A DNA stretch of 24,936 nucleotides, taken from positions 1 to 24,936 of the forward strand of contig CAIWFP010000260.1 in assembly GCA_903911985.1 (NCBI GenBank), in the 5' to 3' direction. This DNA is from an uncultured Sphingomonadales bacterium. GTDB taxonomy: Bacteria > Pseudomonadota > Alphaproteobacteria > Sphingomonadales > Sphingomonadaceae. A program made the position numbers and the translations under genes. Shown piece by piece: positions 14,627 through 21,951 of this stretch (its first letter is position 1; each line of letters opens with the position of its first letter). A model generated the notes under the pieces. The model was given only the letters and a program-made list of their open reading frames with translations, searched no databases and was not told where the DNA came from.

Positions 14627-15436
14627 ATGGATTTAGGGATAAGGGGCAGGGTCGCGCTGGTAACCGGCGGAACGCATGGCATGGGCCGCGTCGTCGCCGA
14701 GCGGCTCGGCAGCGAGGGCGCCCGCATCGTCGTGGTGGCGCGCGGCAGGCCGGGGCTGGACGAGACGGTTGCCGCGATCACGGCGGCAGGCGGCGAGGCG
14801 GTGGGGGTATCCGCTGACCTCACGGATCTGGCATCCTATGATTTCATCGCGACAGAAGCGAAGAAGGCCTTTGGCGCGCCCGATATCGCCATCTTCACCC
14901 CCGTCGCACCACCGTCCGGCGGGTTCGCCGCCTTCGACGACAGCGCCTATGACGAGGCCTATGCCAATATCGTCAAGGCCTTCCGCCATTTCGCCCGCGC
15001 CGTGGTGCCCGCCATGCAGGAGCGCCGCTGGGGGCGCATCGTCACCATCGGATCGGGCGCGGCCAAATCGCCGGCGCGCGCCTCGGTGCTGAATTTCGAC
15101 TATATCCTTGCCAACACCGTCCGCCCCGCCGGCCTCGGCCTCAGCCGCAGCCTTGCCGACGAGCTGGGACCGCACGGGATTACCGTCAACACGGTGGCCC
15201 CCGGCTTCATCGATACCGGCGAAGCATACGGCGCGTTCTTCGAGAAGTGCGCCGAGGATGCGGGCATGGCCTACGAGCCGTTCATGGCGGATTTCCTGCG
15301 CCGCATTCCCGCCAACCGGTTTGGCCGGCCCGAGGAAGTCGGCTCGCTCGTGGCGTTCCTGTGCTCGCAGGACGCGGGGTATATTTCCGGCCAGTATATC
15401 GTTGCCGATGGTGGCTACATGCAGGCCTATCACTGA
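14627..15436 (+). CDS. Atypical BKR-like SDR oxidoreductase (SDR 5), paralogue of SDR 2
   Basis: This 269-residue protein aligns with SDR 2 over its full length without gaps; by hand count 167 of 269 positions (about 62%) are identical. The cofactor loop TGGTHGMG (13-20) is intact. As in SDR 2, the NNAG region is replaced (FTPVAPPSG, 90-98), and the catalytic region is FDYILANTVRP (157-167) with Tyr159, Asn163 and Arg166 rather than Tyr-x3-Lys. Conservation of these changes in both copies argues against random decay. A modest AAGAAGG ribosome site lies upstream of the ATG. It sits between APH-fold protein 3 and the exported SnoaL-like gene (31 bp gap), probably in one transcript. The reaction is unknown; a reductase or dehydrogenase on an acyl-thioester-like substrate is a guess from the subgroup name. 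Confidence 0.88.
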   Translation: MDLGIRGRVALVTGGTHGMGRVVAERLGSEGARIVVVARGRPGLDETVAAITAAGGEAVGVSADLTDLASYDFIATEAKKAFGAPDIAIFTPVAPPSGGFAAFDDSAYDEAYANIVKAFRHFARAVVPAMQERRWGRIVTIGSGAAKSPARASVLNFDYILANTVRPAGLGLSRSLADELGPHGITVNTVAPGFIDTGEAYGAFFEKCAEDAGMAYEPFMADFLRRIPANRFGRPEEVGSLVAFLCSQDAGYISGQYIVADGGYMQAYH

Positions 15437-15467
15437 TCTCGGGCTCACCCGGAGGAAAGGACCACCT

Positions 15468-16448
15468 ATGAAAGCATCCCGTTTACTGGCGTTCACGGCC
15501 GCTTTGGCTGTCGCGTCCGCAACCGCTGTCGTCGCGAAGCCCGCGCGTCTCCCTGTCTTCAATGCCAAGGCCGACGTTGACGCGATCAAGGCGGTCGAGG
15601 AAATTCTCGCCACCGAAATCGACATCGACAAGGTGATGCCGCTCTATGCGGACAACGCCGTGGTACTCGACCTGTTCTCGCCCGGGATTTTTCAGGGCAA
15701 GGCCGAAATCCGCGCCGGCTTCGCGCCGCAACTGGCCGCGATCAAGTCGATCACCAAGACCACGCCCGAAATGACGGTTGCCACGGACGGCCAGTTTGGC
15801 TGCGCCGCCAGCCAGATCGCCTATCAGACGGTGATGAAGGATGGCACCGCGTTCAACATGAATCTGCGGGAGCTTGATGCGCTCAAGAAGGTGGGCGGCA
15901 AGTGGCTGGTGGTGCAGCAGCATTTTTCCTTCCCCGTAGATCCCGCCACGATGACCGCGCTGACCAAGGCGCCGATCCAGCCGCGCATGCTGGCATGGTC
16001 CGCCCATCCGCTGGCGCCCGTTTCCACCACCCCTGCCGGGGCCAAGGCCCAGATCAGGGAATGGATGGATGTCGGCGGCGCGTCGGTCGGGCTGGACAAG
16101 CTGATGAACTATTACGGGCCGGGCGACGACGTTCTGCTCTATGACGCGTTCAGCCCCAAGGCGGTGATCGGCAGGAAGGAGATCGCCGATTTCTATGGTC
16201 CGATCATGGGCAGCTACACCGGCATCAGCCTGACCATGCCGCTGTTCGCGGTCGATTCCGACGGATCGTTCGGCGTGCAGATCGATACCCAGCATCTGAC
16301 GCTGAACATGAAGGACGGCACCAAGCGCAGTGTCGCCCTGCGGCAGAGCGACTGCATGCGGCGCGTCGGGGGCAAGTGGTTCAGCTTCATGGAAATGATT
16401 TCCTACCCGGCAGACGCCAAGACGATGAAGGCGCAGATGAGCTGGTAA
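15468..16448 (+). CDS. Exported tandem SnoaL/NTF2-like protein
   Basis: This 326-residue protein starts with a Sec-type signal peptide (MKASRLLAFTAALAVAS, cleavage probably after Ala23). Two SnoaL/NTF2-like modules follow: the first about residues 35-155 (VDAIKAVEEILATE, MPLYADNAVVLDLFSPGIFQGKAEI, KKVGGKWLVVQQHFS) and the second about 190-315 (LDKLMNYYGPGDDVLLYDAFSPKAVIGRKEI, MRRVGGKWFSFMEMISYP). The same order of elements in both halves indicates internal duplication. Export to the periplasm is predicted, which is unusual for enzymes of cytoplasmic catabolism; it might bind or transform the substrate after outer-membrane uptake (inference). GGAGGAAAGG (15451-15460) is a strong ribosome site for ATG 15468. 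It is the last gene of its unit and is followed directly by a terminator. Confidence 0.87.
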   Translation: MKASRLLAFTAALAVASATAVVAKPARLPVFNAKADVDAIKAVEEILATEIDIDKVMPLYADNAVVLDLFSPGIFQGKAEIRAGFAPQLAAIKSITKTTPEMTVATDGQFGCAASQIAYQTVMKDGTAFNMNLRELDALKKVGGKWLVVQQHFSFPVDPATMTALTKAPIQPRMLAWSAHPLAPVSTTPAGAKAQIREWMDVGGASVGLDKLMNYYGPGDDVLLYDAFSPKAVIGRKEIADFYGPIMGSYTGISLTMPLFAVDSDGSFGVQIDTQHLTLNMKDGTKRSVALRQSDCMRRVGGKWFSFMEMISYPADAKTMKAQMSW

Positions 16449-16466
16449 CAAGCGATACCGCAGCAC

Positions 16467-16501
16467 AAAAAACGGGGCGCCCCAAAAGCGCCCCGTTTTT
16501 T
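16467..16501. terminator. Strong Rho-independent terminator after the exported SnoaL gene
   Basis: AAAAAACGGGGCGC (16467-16480) and GCGCCCCGTTTTTT (16488-16501) form a perfect 14-bp stem with a 7-nt loop, ending in a T-tract on the + strand and, by symmetry, on the - strand. It begins 18 bases after the stop codon at 16448. This is a textbook intrinsic terminator and may work in both directions. Confidence 0.93.
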
Positions 16502-16538
16502 TCGTCCTGATTTTTGAACTTTTGGCAGTTGAAACGAA

Positions 16539-16562
16539 AATGGGCGGGTTTCCCCGCCCATT
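16539..16562 (-). terminator. Rho-independent terminator of the TonB receptor gene
   Basis: AATGGGCGGG (16539-16548) and CCCGCCCATT (16553-16562) form a 10-bp stem with a 4-nt loop. Read on the - strand the stem is followed by TTTTCGTTTC. It begins 26 bases after the receptor stop codon (16589). Together with the hairpin at 16467 it gives two back-to-back terminators between convergent genes. Confidence 0.8.
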
Positions 16563-16588
16563 CCCGTTTCCGATATGGAAAGCTTAGC

Positions 16589-19075
16589 TTACCACTTGAC
16601 GCCCACGGTCACGCCGTAGGTGCGCGGCGAGCCCTGGAACTGCTCGATGGTTCCGCCCAGGCCCAGACCGCCACCGAAGGTGTTGGTGAAGTTGGCCTGG
16701 TTGGCCAGGTTCTTGCCCCAAACGGTAACTTCAACACCGGGGTGGTTCAGAGTGAACGTCGCCCGTGCATTCAGCAAACCATAGCCATGGATGGTATTGG
16801 CAAGGTTAAACGCTGCGTTACCGGCATTTGTACGGCCAATCGCGGCGATTTCGTCCGCACTCGCACCCGACGGTGCCACCAGGGTGGGAGCCCTGTCGAA
16901 TGCGCGATCAGACACATAGGAGAAGTCGACGTGCAGGGCGAGCTTGCCCGGCTCGAATTCCAGTGTCTGCGTCGCGGCAACGCTCCATGTCCACTTCGGC
17001 GCCTGTGCCACCGGATCACCCGAACGGTCGACGGTCAGCACCGCCGAATCGGTCGGCGGAGTACCGGAAGGGCAGGCGCTGGCACCGCACCACGAGATGG
17101 GATTAAGCACAGTACGCGAACCAGGCTGATAATGCCCATCGAAGTAGGACAGCGAGCCGTTCAGTTCGAGACCGTGCATCGGCAGCGCCGTTGCTTCGAA
17201 CTCGAAGCCCTTGGCATTCACGATGCCCTGGTTACCCGTATACTGCGTCAGGGTTGCAGGCGGGATAACCACGTTCACGATGTTCTGCACACCGCTGCGG
17301 CGAGACATATAGGCCGCAATGTTGGTACGCAGGTGGTGATCGAGGAAGTCCGCCTTCAAGCCGGCTTCGAGATCCTTCACAAATTCGGGACGGAACGACT
17401 GCGACACACCGCTCGGAACCGGACGGGTGTTGAAGCCGCCGGACATCGCCGAACCGCTGGTCTTCAGGTAAGCGAAAATGCCATGCGAAAGTTCATAGTC
17501 CGCGCTGGCGGTCCATGAAGGATAGTTGAAGGCCACGTTGTTGGGCTGGTGGCAGTTGGTCGGGAACAACCCGCCAATGGCGTCCGAGCCCGCGTTCGGC
17601 CCCTGACCGCACTGGAAATTGCCATCGCCGCCAAAGAACCCGGGCGTAGCCGTCGAGCTGTCACGATCCACACTGCGCTGATCCCAAGTGTAGCGAATAC
17701 CAGCGGTCAGAGCCAGTTTCTCGGTGGGGTGATAGTTCGCCTGGAAATAGGCGCCTTCCGAAGCCGAGCGATACAGCGAATAGGTGTCCGAAGCCACAAG
17801 ACCGCCGAAGATCGACGAAAGCGACTGTTCCGTGCCCTTTTCCACGAAGTAGTAAACGCCAGTGGTGTAGTTGATCTGATCATTCACCCGACCAAACACC
17901 GACAGTTCTTCCGTGAACTGATGGTTGGCATAGGCGCTCAGGAAGGATGCGCCAGCGTAAGGAACGCCGATGAGGTCGAGCGAGTCTTCCACATAGGATT
18001 CGCGATAGGCAGTGATCGATTTGACCTTGATGTTATCGGTGGCGTCCCACGCGACCGTGGCCGAAGTGGCCTTCTGCGTGGTGAAGTTGTGCGGATCATT
18101 GATCCGGGCAGCAGTCGCCGCGTCATAATAGGTCGTGCCGACGTTCGCCGACCCATAAGTGGTCTGCCAGTTGCCGCCATGTGCACCCGCCGAGGTGAAA
18201 TAGGGGTTCACAAAGCCTGCGAAATCGGGGACGATCGTGTAAGAGATGGCGCTGGCGTTACCGGTGTCGCGATAGCGCGAATAATCGCCGGTCACGGTCA
18301 CTACGACTGGCAGCGCCTTGGGCTCCCACTTCAACGTGCCACGGGCGTAATAGTCGCCCTTGACGGCGCCCTGCGCGATACCGCTCGACGGGAAACCGAC
18401 CGAATTGTTGGCGAAGTAGCCAGCGTGCTCATCATAGGCGCCGACGAAACGGGCAGCCAGCTCATCGCTGATCGGGATGTTGACCATGCCCTGGATCAAA
18501 CGCTGCGAGTAATTGCCGAGGCCGACCTTGAGTTCGCCCTGGAAAGTGTGCGTCGGCTGATTGGTGGTCAGGTTGAGCGCGCCACCAGTGGTGTTGCGAC
18601 CGAACAGCGTACCCTGGGGACCGCGCAGGACTTCCGCGCTGGCCATGTCGAGAAAGCCGAGGTTGCCGACCATCGGACGAGCCACATAAACGCCGTCGAT
18701 GTAAACGCCCACAGCGGAGTCGGACACCGAGTTCGGGCTGTTCTGGGTTTCACCGCGAATCGTCAGATAGACGATCGAGGCAGGCCCCGTACCGCCGGTG
18801 CCGATGCTGAGGCTGGGCGTGGCCCGCGCCAGTTCGGTCACTTCGTGAATCTGACGCTCCTGGATCATCGCACCGCTAAGCGCGGTCACGGCGACCGGAA
18901 TGGTCTGAAGTTTTTCACCGGTGCGGCGAGCCGTCACCACGATGTCGGAGATGCCGCCGTTCGAGGCGCTGGCACCCGGCGCGGCATCCGCATGCGCCGT
19001 GCCGGCGAGCGCAAGAGCCGCCACCGGAGCAACAGTCGCAAGCAAGATGCGATTGTATGTTGAAGTCCTAATCAC
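16589..19075 (-). CDS. TonB-dependent outer-membrane receptor
   Basis: This 828-residue protein imports a large or poorly diffusible substrate across the outer membrane using TonB energy. A signal peptide (RILLATVAPVAALALAGTAHA, cleavage near residue 29) is followed by a TonB-box-like SDIVVTA (43-49), then the plug domain with VGVYIDGVYVARP (122-134) and VLRGPQGTLFGRNTTGG (149-165). The rest is a beta-barrel ending in an aromatic residue (YGVTVGVKW). The start is GTG at 19073-19075, with AAGGGAGA well placed; the frame stays open 46 codons further upstream but without a ribosome site, and the signal peptide would then be internal. The family in sphingomonads is greatly expanded and linked to catabolic substrates, so it probably feeds the neighbouring pathway (inference). 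An 18/21 direct repeat lies in its leader. Confidence 0.95.
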   Translation of the reverse strand: MIRTSTYNRILLATVAPVAALALAGTAHADAAPGASASNGGISDIVVTARRTGEKLQTIPVAVTALSGAMIQERQIHEVTELARATPSLSIGTGGTGPASIVYLTIRGETQNSPNSVSDSAVGVYIDGVYVARPMVGNLGFLDMASAEVLRGPQGTLFGRNTTGGALNLTTNQPTHTFQGELKVGLGNYSQRLIQGMVNIPISDELAARFVGAYDEHAGYFANNSVGFPSSGIAQGAVKGDYYARGTLKWEPKALPVVVTVTGDYSRYRDTGNASAISYTIVPDFAGFVNPYFTSAGAHGGNWQTTYGSANVGTTYYDAATAARINDPHNFTTQKATSATVAWDATDNIKVKSITAYRESYVEDSLDLIGVPYAGASFLSAYANHQFTEELSVFGRVNDQINYTTGVYYFVEKGTEQSLSSIFGGLVASDTYSLYRSASEGAYFQANYHPTEKLALTAGIRYTWDQRSVDRDSSTATPGFFGGDGNFQCGQGPNAGSDAIGGLFPTNCHQPNNVAFNYPSWTASADYELSHGIFAYLKTSGSAMSGGFNTRPVPSGVSQSFRPEFVKDLEAGLKADFLDHHLRTNIAAYMSRRSGVQNIVNVVIPPATLTQYTGNQGIVNAKGFEFEATALPMHGLELNGSLSYFDGHYQPGSRTVLNPISWCGASACPSGTPPTDSAVLTVDRSGDPVAQAPKWTWSVAATQTLEFEPGKLALHVDFSYVSDRAFDRAPTLVAPSGASADEIAAIGRTNAGNAAFNLANTIHGYGLLNARATFTLNHPGVEVTVWGKNLANQANFTNTFGGGLGLGGTIEQFQGSPRTYGVTVGVKW

Positions 19076-19106
19076 AGTAAGTCTCCCTTCCCTGAATACG
19101 CGGACA

Positions 19107-19164
19107 ATTGGTTTGCCCGGATATTTTCCCTGAACACACGAGCATTGGCATGCCCGGCTATTTT
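19107..19164. repeat. Imperfect 21-bp direct repeat in the TonB receptor leader
   Basis: The segments 19107-19127 and 19144-19164 match at 18 of 21 positions, sharing ATTGG, TGCCCGG and TATTTT. They start 37 bp apart and lie 32-89 bp upstream of the receptor GTG. Such spacing could present two operator sites on nearly the same face of the helix, or reflect a local duplication. Confidence 0.45.
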
Positions 19165-19490
19165 GCTGCGATCGTCTATTCGGTATCCCTAATAAACATT
19201 CCGAAATCGACAAAACCGCATCAACTCATAATACTTCCAGTGTTTACAATAACGACATTATGGCGGCTGGAGCATCCCAAATTTTCCCGAATGCCGGTGG
19301 CAAAAATGTGCGCAAGCTGTCGCCGCCACGCACAAACATCACACCCCGCGCGTGCCCGGCGAAGGCATCGATTGGCGCGGTCGCCTGTCCGTCAATGCGT
19401 ATTACCGCCACTCACGCCCCATCCAAATCACGCCGCGCCGCCTGACGGACACGATCTGACATCCTTCGACCACGGATGGTGATAGCCCAA

Positions 19491-19508
19491 ACCTGTCTGA
19501 AGACAGGT
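19491..19508. promoter_or_regulatory. 18-bp palindrome, possible repressor operator
   Basis: ACCTGTCTGAAGACAGGT has perfect 8-bp arms around a 2-nt centre. It lies 230 bp upstream of the LLM ATG and 415 bp from the TonB receptor start. The size and arrangement fit a TetR-type dimer operator, but no regulator gene is nearby and the assignment is a guess from symmetry. Confidence 0.4.
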
Positions 19509-19552
19509 AGGTGGGGGGCGCCGTCTTTTCTTGGCATGAAGGGGGCACGCAC

Positions 19553-19663
19553 GTACCGGTGTTTATCCCCACCGACGACACCAGCCATGTGTCTGGCGCC
19601 GAATTTCCGATCGATGGCGCGATGATCATGCATGATTTGCTTATCATGCATGATTTGAATTGA
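19553..19663 (+). pseudogene. Remnant of an SDR C-terminus
   Basis: In the frame ending at TGA 19661-19663 the translation contains VPVFIPTDDTSHVSGAEF followed by PIDGAMI. This matches the conserved end of classical SDRs (a strand, SDD, S-V-T/S-G-A-E, then DGG), with Ala in place of the final Gly. The frame is closed by TAG at 19508-19510, and no cofactor loop or catalytic Tyr-Lys is found upstream, so only the last 30 or so residues survive. It lies in front of the LLM gene and on the same strand as the five intact SDRs. A chance resemblance is possible but the run of matching positions is long. Confidence 0.5.
19625..19657. promoter_or_regulatory. Two tandem 12-bp palindromes upstream of the LLM gene
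   Basis: ATCATGCATGATTTG occurs twice exactly (19625-19639 and 19643-19657), 18 bp apart. Each copy contains the perfect 12-bp palindrome ATCATGCATGAT. The second copy ends 81 bp before the LLM ATG. Repeated identical palindromes at this distance are a strong sign of a regulator-binding region, probably controlling the LLM gene. The regulator family is not deducible; GntR-, MarR- or IclR-type dimers all bind sites of this size. Confidence 0.6.
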
Positions 19664-19738
19664 TTTCGTCTGGCCGCGATGCGAGGCAAAGTGAGGCGGG
19701 GCAAAAGTTCAACCGCGCAAATCCATGGGAGGGTGGCG

Positions 19739-20821
19739 ATGAAGGTTTCTTATCTGTGCATGACGGGATACGATGGCCCGGCGCCGGGGATAGAGATCTG
19801 GCCGGCCTCGCCCGAATTTTGCCAGCCGGCGGTGGCGCAAGGGTCCTATGCGCGGTACCTGGAATTGGTGGAAACGGCCGAAGCGCTGGGTTTCGACTGG
19901 GTGAGCGTGTCGGAACATCACTACGCGCCATACCAGATGACGCCGAACCCGATGATCATGGCCTCGGCGATCATTCAGCGCACCAGCCGCGTTCGCGTGG
20001 CGCTGCTGGGGCCGCTGATCCCGCTCAACAACCCGGTGCGGCTGGCCGAGGAAGTGGCGATGCTCGATGCGCTGAGCGGCGGGCGGCTGGAGGTGCTGTT
20101 CCTGCGCGGCACGCCCAACGAGCACAAGACCTATGACACGGCGGCGGATCTCACCAAGCAGATGACACAGGAAGGCATCGACCTGATCCTGAAGGCCTGG
20201 ACCACCGAAAAGCCCTTCGCGTGGGAAGGCGAACAGTACCAGTTCAACACCATCTCGATCTGGCCGCGCATCACGCAGCAACCGCACCCGCCCGTGTTCG
20301 GATCGGGCAACAGCGAGGATTCGGTCGTCTTCGCGGCGAAGCGCCGAATCGGCATCGCCTTTTCCTTCGCGGCGCCCGAAACGGTGAAGGAATGGATAGA
20401 CCTCTACCGCGCCGAATGCGCGAAGGCAGGCTGGGAGCCGACCCCGGCACAGGTGATTTATCGCGGCATTGCCTATTGCGCGCCCACCGACGAACAGGCC
20501 GGAGCGGACATGGTCGCCTATTTCGGCAAGATGGCGGAGGAGCAGGGCAAGCTGCAATCGGCAACGCTGGGCGGCCCGCCGGTGCTCGAACTGGTGGCCA
20601 AGCCCTATTTCGTCGGCAGTCCGGCAACGCTGATCGAAAAATTCCGGGTGCTGCGCGACATCGGCGTGGGCGTGTGCGACCTGCCCTTCGTCATCGGCTC
20701 GCCCGATCAGCAGCGCGCCTCGCTCGAACTGTTCGGCCGCGAGGTGCTGCCGGTGGTGCAAGGCTGGGACATGGCCAGCTTTCCGCAACACCGGCCAGCC
20801 GAGGCCGCGCAACAGGCCTAG
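19739..20821 (+). CDS. LLM-class flavin-dependent oxidoreductase
   Basis: This 360-residue protein belongs to the bacterial-luciferase-like monooxygenase family, which uses reduced FMN or F420 to oxygenate or reduce small molecules. Typical features are the N-terminal strand MKVSYLCM, the FDWVSVSEHHY segment (52-62), LNNPVRLAEEVAMLDALSGGR (97-117) and RLEVLFLRG before the barrel's second half with PVFGSGNSEDS. The ATG at 19739 is supported by GGGAGGG just upstream; an in-frame ATG at 19679 lacks a ribosome site. No flavin reductase gene is adjacent. Its stop codon overlaps that of the convergent sulfotransferase. The tandem palindromes upstream suggest dedicated regulation. The substrate is unknown; a monooxygenase role in the same catabolic programme is plausible. 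Confidence 0.92.
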   Translation: MKVSYLCMTGYDGPAPGIEIWPASPEFCQPAVAQGSYARYLELVETAEALGFDWVSVSEHHYAPYQMTPNPMIMASAIIQRTSRVRVALLGPLIPLNNPVRLAEEVAMLDALSGGRLEVLFLRGTPNEHKTYDTAADLTKQMTQEGIDLILKAWTTEKPFAWEGEQYQFNTISIWPRITQQPHPPVFGSGNSEDSVVFAAKRRIGIAFSFAAPETVKEWIDLYRAECAKAGWEPTPAQVIYRGIAYCAPTDEQAGADMVAYFGKMAEEQGKLQSATLGGPPVLELVAKPYFVGSPATLIEKFRVLRDIGVGVCDLPFVIGSPDQQRASLELFGREVLPVVQGWDMASFPQHRPAEAAQQA

Positions 20822-21951
20822 ATAAAGGCCCCATAGGTCTCGATATAGTCGGCATAGACCGTCTCGACCTGTTCGCGCGTCAGACCGTAATCGGCCAGTT
20901 CGTAGCGGTGCTGGCCGTGCTTGTCCGAAGGATTGGCCGCCCACCAGCCCGCCACGGCCTGCTCGGTGGCGGGGCTGAACTCGATGCCGGCATGGTCATA
21001 GACCTGCCGCACCGCCGCCACCGGATCGGCGACGATGTCCTTGAACCGCAAATCCAGCACCTTCACCTGCGGGTTGGCCTTGCGCCACGCCATCGAGGCC
21101 ACCTGCCCGTCGTGCCACAGGTGCATTAATTCCTGCCCTAGCGCCGCCCGGTCGATCTTGTCGAAGCTGACGCAGCGGATCACCTCGATCAACCGCGAGA
21201 TCGATGCCATTACCGTTGCCGGATCGCGGTGCGGCTGGACCAGCACGGCGTCGGGATAGGCGGAAAACAGTTCGGGCAGATGATAGGCATGCTCCTGCAC
21301 CTTCAGCACCCAGCGTGCGCGCGGGTTCTTCCACGAAAGGTGTTGCAGCCACATCTTGTGCACCTGATAGCCAAAGCGCGTGTCGGCCTGCCGGTACCAC
21401 TGGTAATAGCCCGGCAGGCTGAACAGCATCGTCGGGTTGATCCCCTGAAAGGCCGTTTCCAGCATCATGCCGCATTCCTGCGGGATGCGCGCGCCGATGG
21501 GGTGGGCCTTCAGCACATCGGCCCAGGCGCCGGTGAAGTTTGCCGCGACATAGGCATCATAGCCATCGGCGCGCGGATCGGTGTCGAAGGTGGCTGCCTC
21601 GGGCGGCGGCGAAGGTGCTGCCACCTCCCATTGCAGCGGCGTGCGCACCTGCGGATCGGCGCCGATCAGCGCATGCAGGATGGAGGTGCCGCAGCGGGGC
21701 AGGCCAAGGATGAAGACCGGGCGATCGATCTTTACCCCGGCGATTTCCGGATGGGCGGCCCGGTCGGCGACAATCGCCGCCAGCCGCGCGAGATTGTCGC
21801 GAAACTGTGCGAGCGCGCGCGCCCGGCCATCGGTGGACAGGCCCGTTTCCGCATCCAGCGCGGCAAGGGCGGCGGTAAGGCCGGGCTGCGTGCCGGCGGC
21901 GATATCGCCCACCAGACCCGCTTCGGCCAGCATATCTTGTGCTGTTGTCAT
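20818..21951 (-). CDS. Sulfotransferase family protein
   Basis: This 377-residue cytoplasmic protein is a PAPS-dependent sulfotransferase of the Sulfotransf_3-like group. The 5'-phosphosulfate loop is FILGLPRCGTSILHALIGAD (80-99), with PRCGTS at 85-90. The 3'-phosphate-binding segment is QPHRDPATVMASISRL (239-254), with Arg242 and Ser250 as likely contacts. It would transfer a sulfo group to a hydroxyl. No PAPS synthesis genes are in the window. The last four bases, CTAG at 20818-20821, serve as the stop region for both this gene and the convergent LLM gene. ATG 21951 has only a close-set AGGGG upstream. The acceptor is unknown; sphingomonad homologues are commonly annotated only as sulfotransferase. 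Confidence 0.92.
   Translation of the reverse strand: MTTAQDMLAEAGLVGDIAAGTQPGLTAALAALDAETGLSTDGRARALAQFRDNLARLAAIVADRAAHPEIAGVKIDRPVFILGLPRCGTSILHALIGADPQVRTPLQWEVAAPSPPPEAATFDTDPRADGYDAYVAANFTGAWADVLKAHPIGARIPQECGMMLETAFQGINPTMLFSLPGYYQWYRQADTRFGYQVHKMWLQHLSWKNPRARWVLKVQEHAYHLPELFSAYPDAVLVQPHRDPATVMASISRLIEVIRCVSFDKIDRAALGQELMHLWHDGQVASMAWRKANPQVKVLDLRFKDIVADPVAAVRQVYDHAGIEFSPATEQAVAGWWAANPSDKHGQHRYELADYGLTREQVETVYADYIETYGAFI

Larger units (their letters stand above)
19076..19738. promoter_or_regulatory. 663-bp noncoding region between TonB receptor and LLM gene
   Basis: This is the largest gap between genes in the window and separates divergent start codons. It has an AT-rich stretch at about 19160-19260 that probably holds the TonB receptor promoter. 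It contains an imperfect direct repeat (19107-19164), an 18-bp palindrome (19491-19508), an SDR-like remnant (19553-19663) and two tandem 12-bp palindromes (19625-19657), listed separately. Short open frames on both strands lack ribosome sites and recognisable domains. I see no RNA gene. Confidence 0.6.

Noticed and set aside
17549..19063. 504-codon + frame opposite the TonB receptor
   Set aside because: The - strand holds unmistakable plug and barrel motifs; this frame has none.
19076..19213. 46-codon upstream extension of the TonB receptor
   Set aside because: It would bury the signal peptide and lacks a ribosome site; GTG 19075 is well supported.
19506..19523. GRWGAP-like codons that might extend the SDR remnant upstream
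   Set aside because: They are in a different frame, the spacing to the remnant is wrong by about 12-14 bases, and they overlap the arm of a palindrome; chance is as likely as homology.
19402..19704. Short - strand open frames in the TonB/LLM gap
   Set aside because: There is no ribosome site or recognisable domain, and they overlap the palindromes and the SDR-like remnant read on the other strand.
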